In this document: positions 5,053 to 5,235 of the stretch, in pieces
Numbering within the stretch: the stretch's first letter is position 1
Layout: each line of letters opens with the position of its first letter
Assembly: GCA_027081495.1 (NCBI GenBank)
Contig: JALWKJ010000087.1
Coordinates: forward strand, 1-5,235
Direction: 5' to 3'
Length of the DNA: 5,235 bases
Source of the DNA: Campylobacterales bacterium
GTDB taxonomy: Bacteria; Campylobacterota; Campylobacteria; Campylobacterales; QNZT01
Position numbers and translations under genes: made by a program
The notes under the pieces: generated by a model
What the model was told of the DNA's origin: nothing
Database searches by the model: none
Seen by the model: only the letters and a program-made list of their open reading frames with translations

Positions 5053-5235
5053 ATGAGATATCTTTTTGTTTTTTCGGTTTTACTCTTTATTACGACTCAA
5101 GTATCTGCGGAGGTTTCCGCGTTTGGCGCCGGGGATTTGAAAAGCGACAATCCTTACGGTTTGAGTGAGAGTGAAAAGGTTATATATTCAAATAAAAAAG
5201 CCGTTATAAAAAACGGTAAAAAGATAAAAGCTTTA
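5053..5235 (+). CDS. cpoB: CpoB/YbgF-like Tol-Pal accessory protein, N-terminal part (3' end outside window)
   Basis: The frame is open from ATG 5053 to the window edge, giving 61 residues with no stop. A Sec signal peptide is clear (MRYLFVF, a hydrophobic core, then QVSA) and is probably cut after Ala19, leaving EVSAFGAGDLKSDNPYGLSE. The rest (about 40-61) is Lys-rich and could begin the N-terminal coiled coil of this family. The tetratricopeptide domain expected of CpoB/YbgF would lie downstream and cannot be seen. The call rests on position directly after pal, where cpoB/ybgF stands in most tol-pal clusters, and on the resemblance of the SAFGAG...NPYGL segment to what I recall of campylobacterial YbgF homologues. 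In E. coli CpoB acts in the periplasm with TolA and PBP1B at the division site. Only 8 nt separate it from pal, so it is very likely co-transcribed. Confidence 0.78.
   Translation, partial: MRYLFVFSVLLFITTQVSAEVSAFGAGDLKSDNPYGLSESEKVIYSNKKAVIKNGKKIKAL

Noticed and set aside
5195..5216. CCGTT/AACGG hairpin in the cpoB-like gene that, on the minus strand, is followed by a T-rich run
   Set aside because: There is no minus-strand gene in the window for it to terminate, and the bases are explained by Lys-rich coding sequence.
1..5235. A mobile element, defence system or transferred island
   Set aside because: Every gene belongs to the conserved atp and tol-pal sets, composition looks even by eye, and no transposase, integrase, terminal repeats or CRISPR-like repeats were seen.

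Overview
The window looks like the chromosome of a member of the Campylobacterota (epsilonproteobacteria). The main reasons are the gene order (F1 ATPase beta and epsilon genes running straight into a Tol-Pal cluster), the Omp18/Pal-type peptidoglycan-binding loop with its EGNCDEWGTDEYN motif, the AT-leaning Lys/Ile/Phe-rich proteins and the very tight gene packing. The genus cannot be set from this sequence.

Layout, all on the + strand: the 3' part of atpD (1-893); atpC (942-1331); a MotA/TolQ/ExbB-family proton channel gene (1333-1905); its ExbD/TolR partner (1914-2306); a TolA/TonB-like energy transducer (2299-3192); tolB (3193-4461); the lipoprotein gene pal (best start 4493, ends 5044); and the first 61 codons of a cpoB/ybgF-like gene (5053 to the window edge). 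Gaps are 48, 1, 8, -8, 0, 31 and 8 nt. No stretch over 50 nt lacks a gene, and I see no RNA gene, CRISPR array, insertion sequence or convincing minus-strand gene.

The genes form two machines that both use the proton gradient. AtpD and AtpC are the catalytic and central-stalk subunits of F1. TolQ and TolR form the inner-membrane proton channel, which energises TolA. TolA reaches across the periplasm to TolB and Pal at the outer membrane and peptidoglycan. CpoB in E. coli links Tol activity to septal wall synthesis. The arrangement suggests one transcription unit, with possible fine control at two points: a hairpin followed by T-rich DNA at the start of tolQ (1360-1391), and the tolB-pal gap, which has the strongest ribosome binding site and a possible promoter upstream.

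This is mostly conserved core genome, and I do not see an undescribed system. The points most worth checking are the transducer, which combines a TonB-like proline linker with a TolA-like charged helix and carries Tyr where TonB/TolA have the membrane His; the A9 tract just before its C-terminal domain; the terminator-like hairpin at the atp/tol junction; and the correct start of pal.
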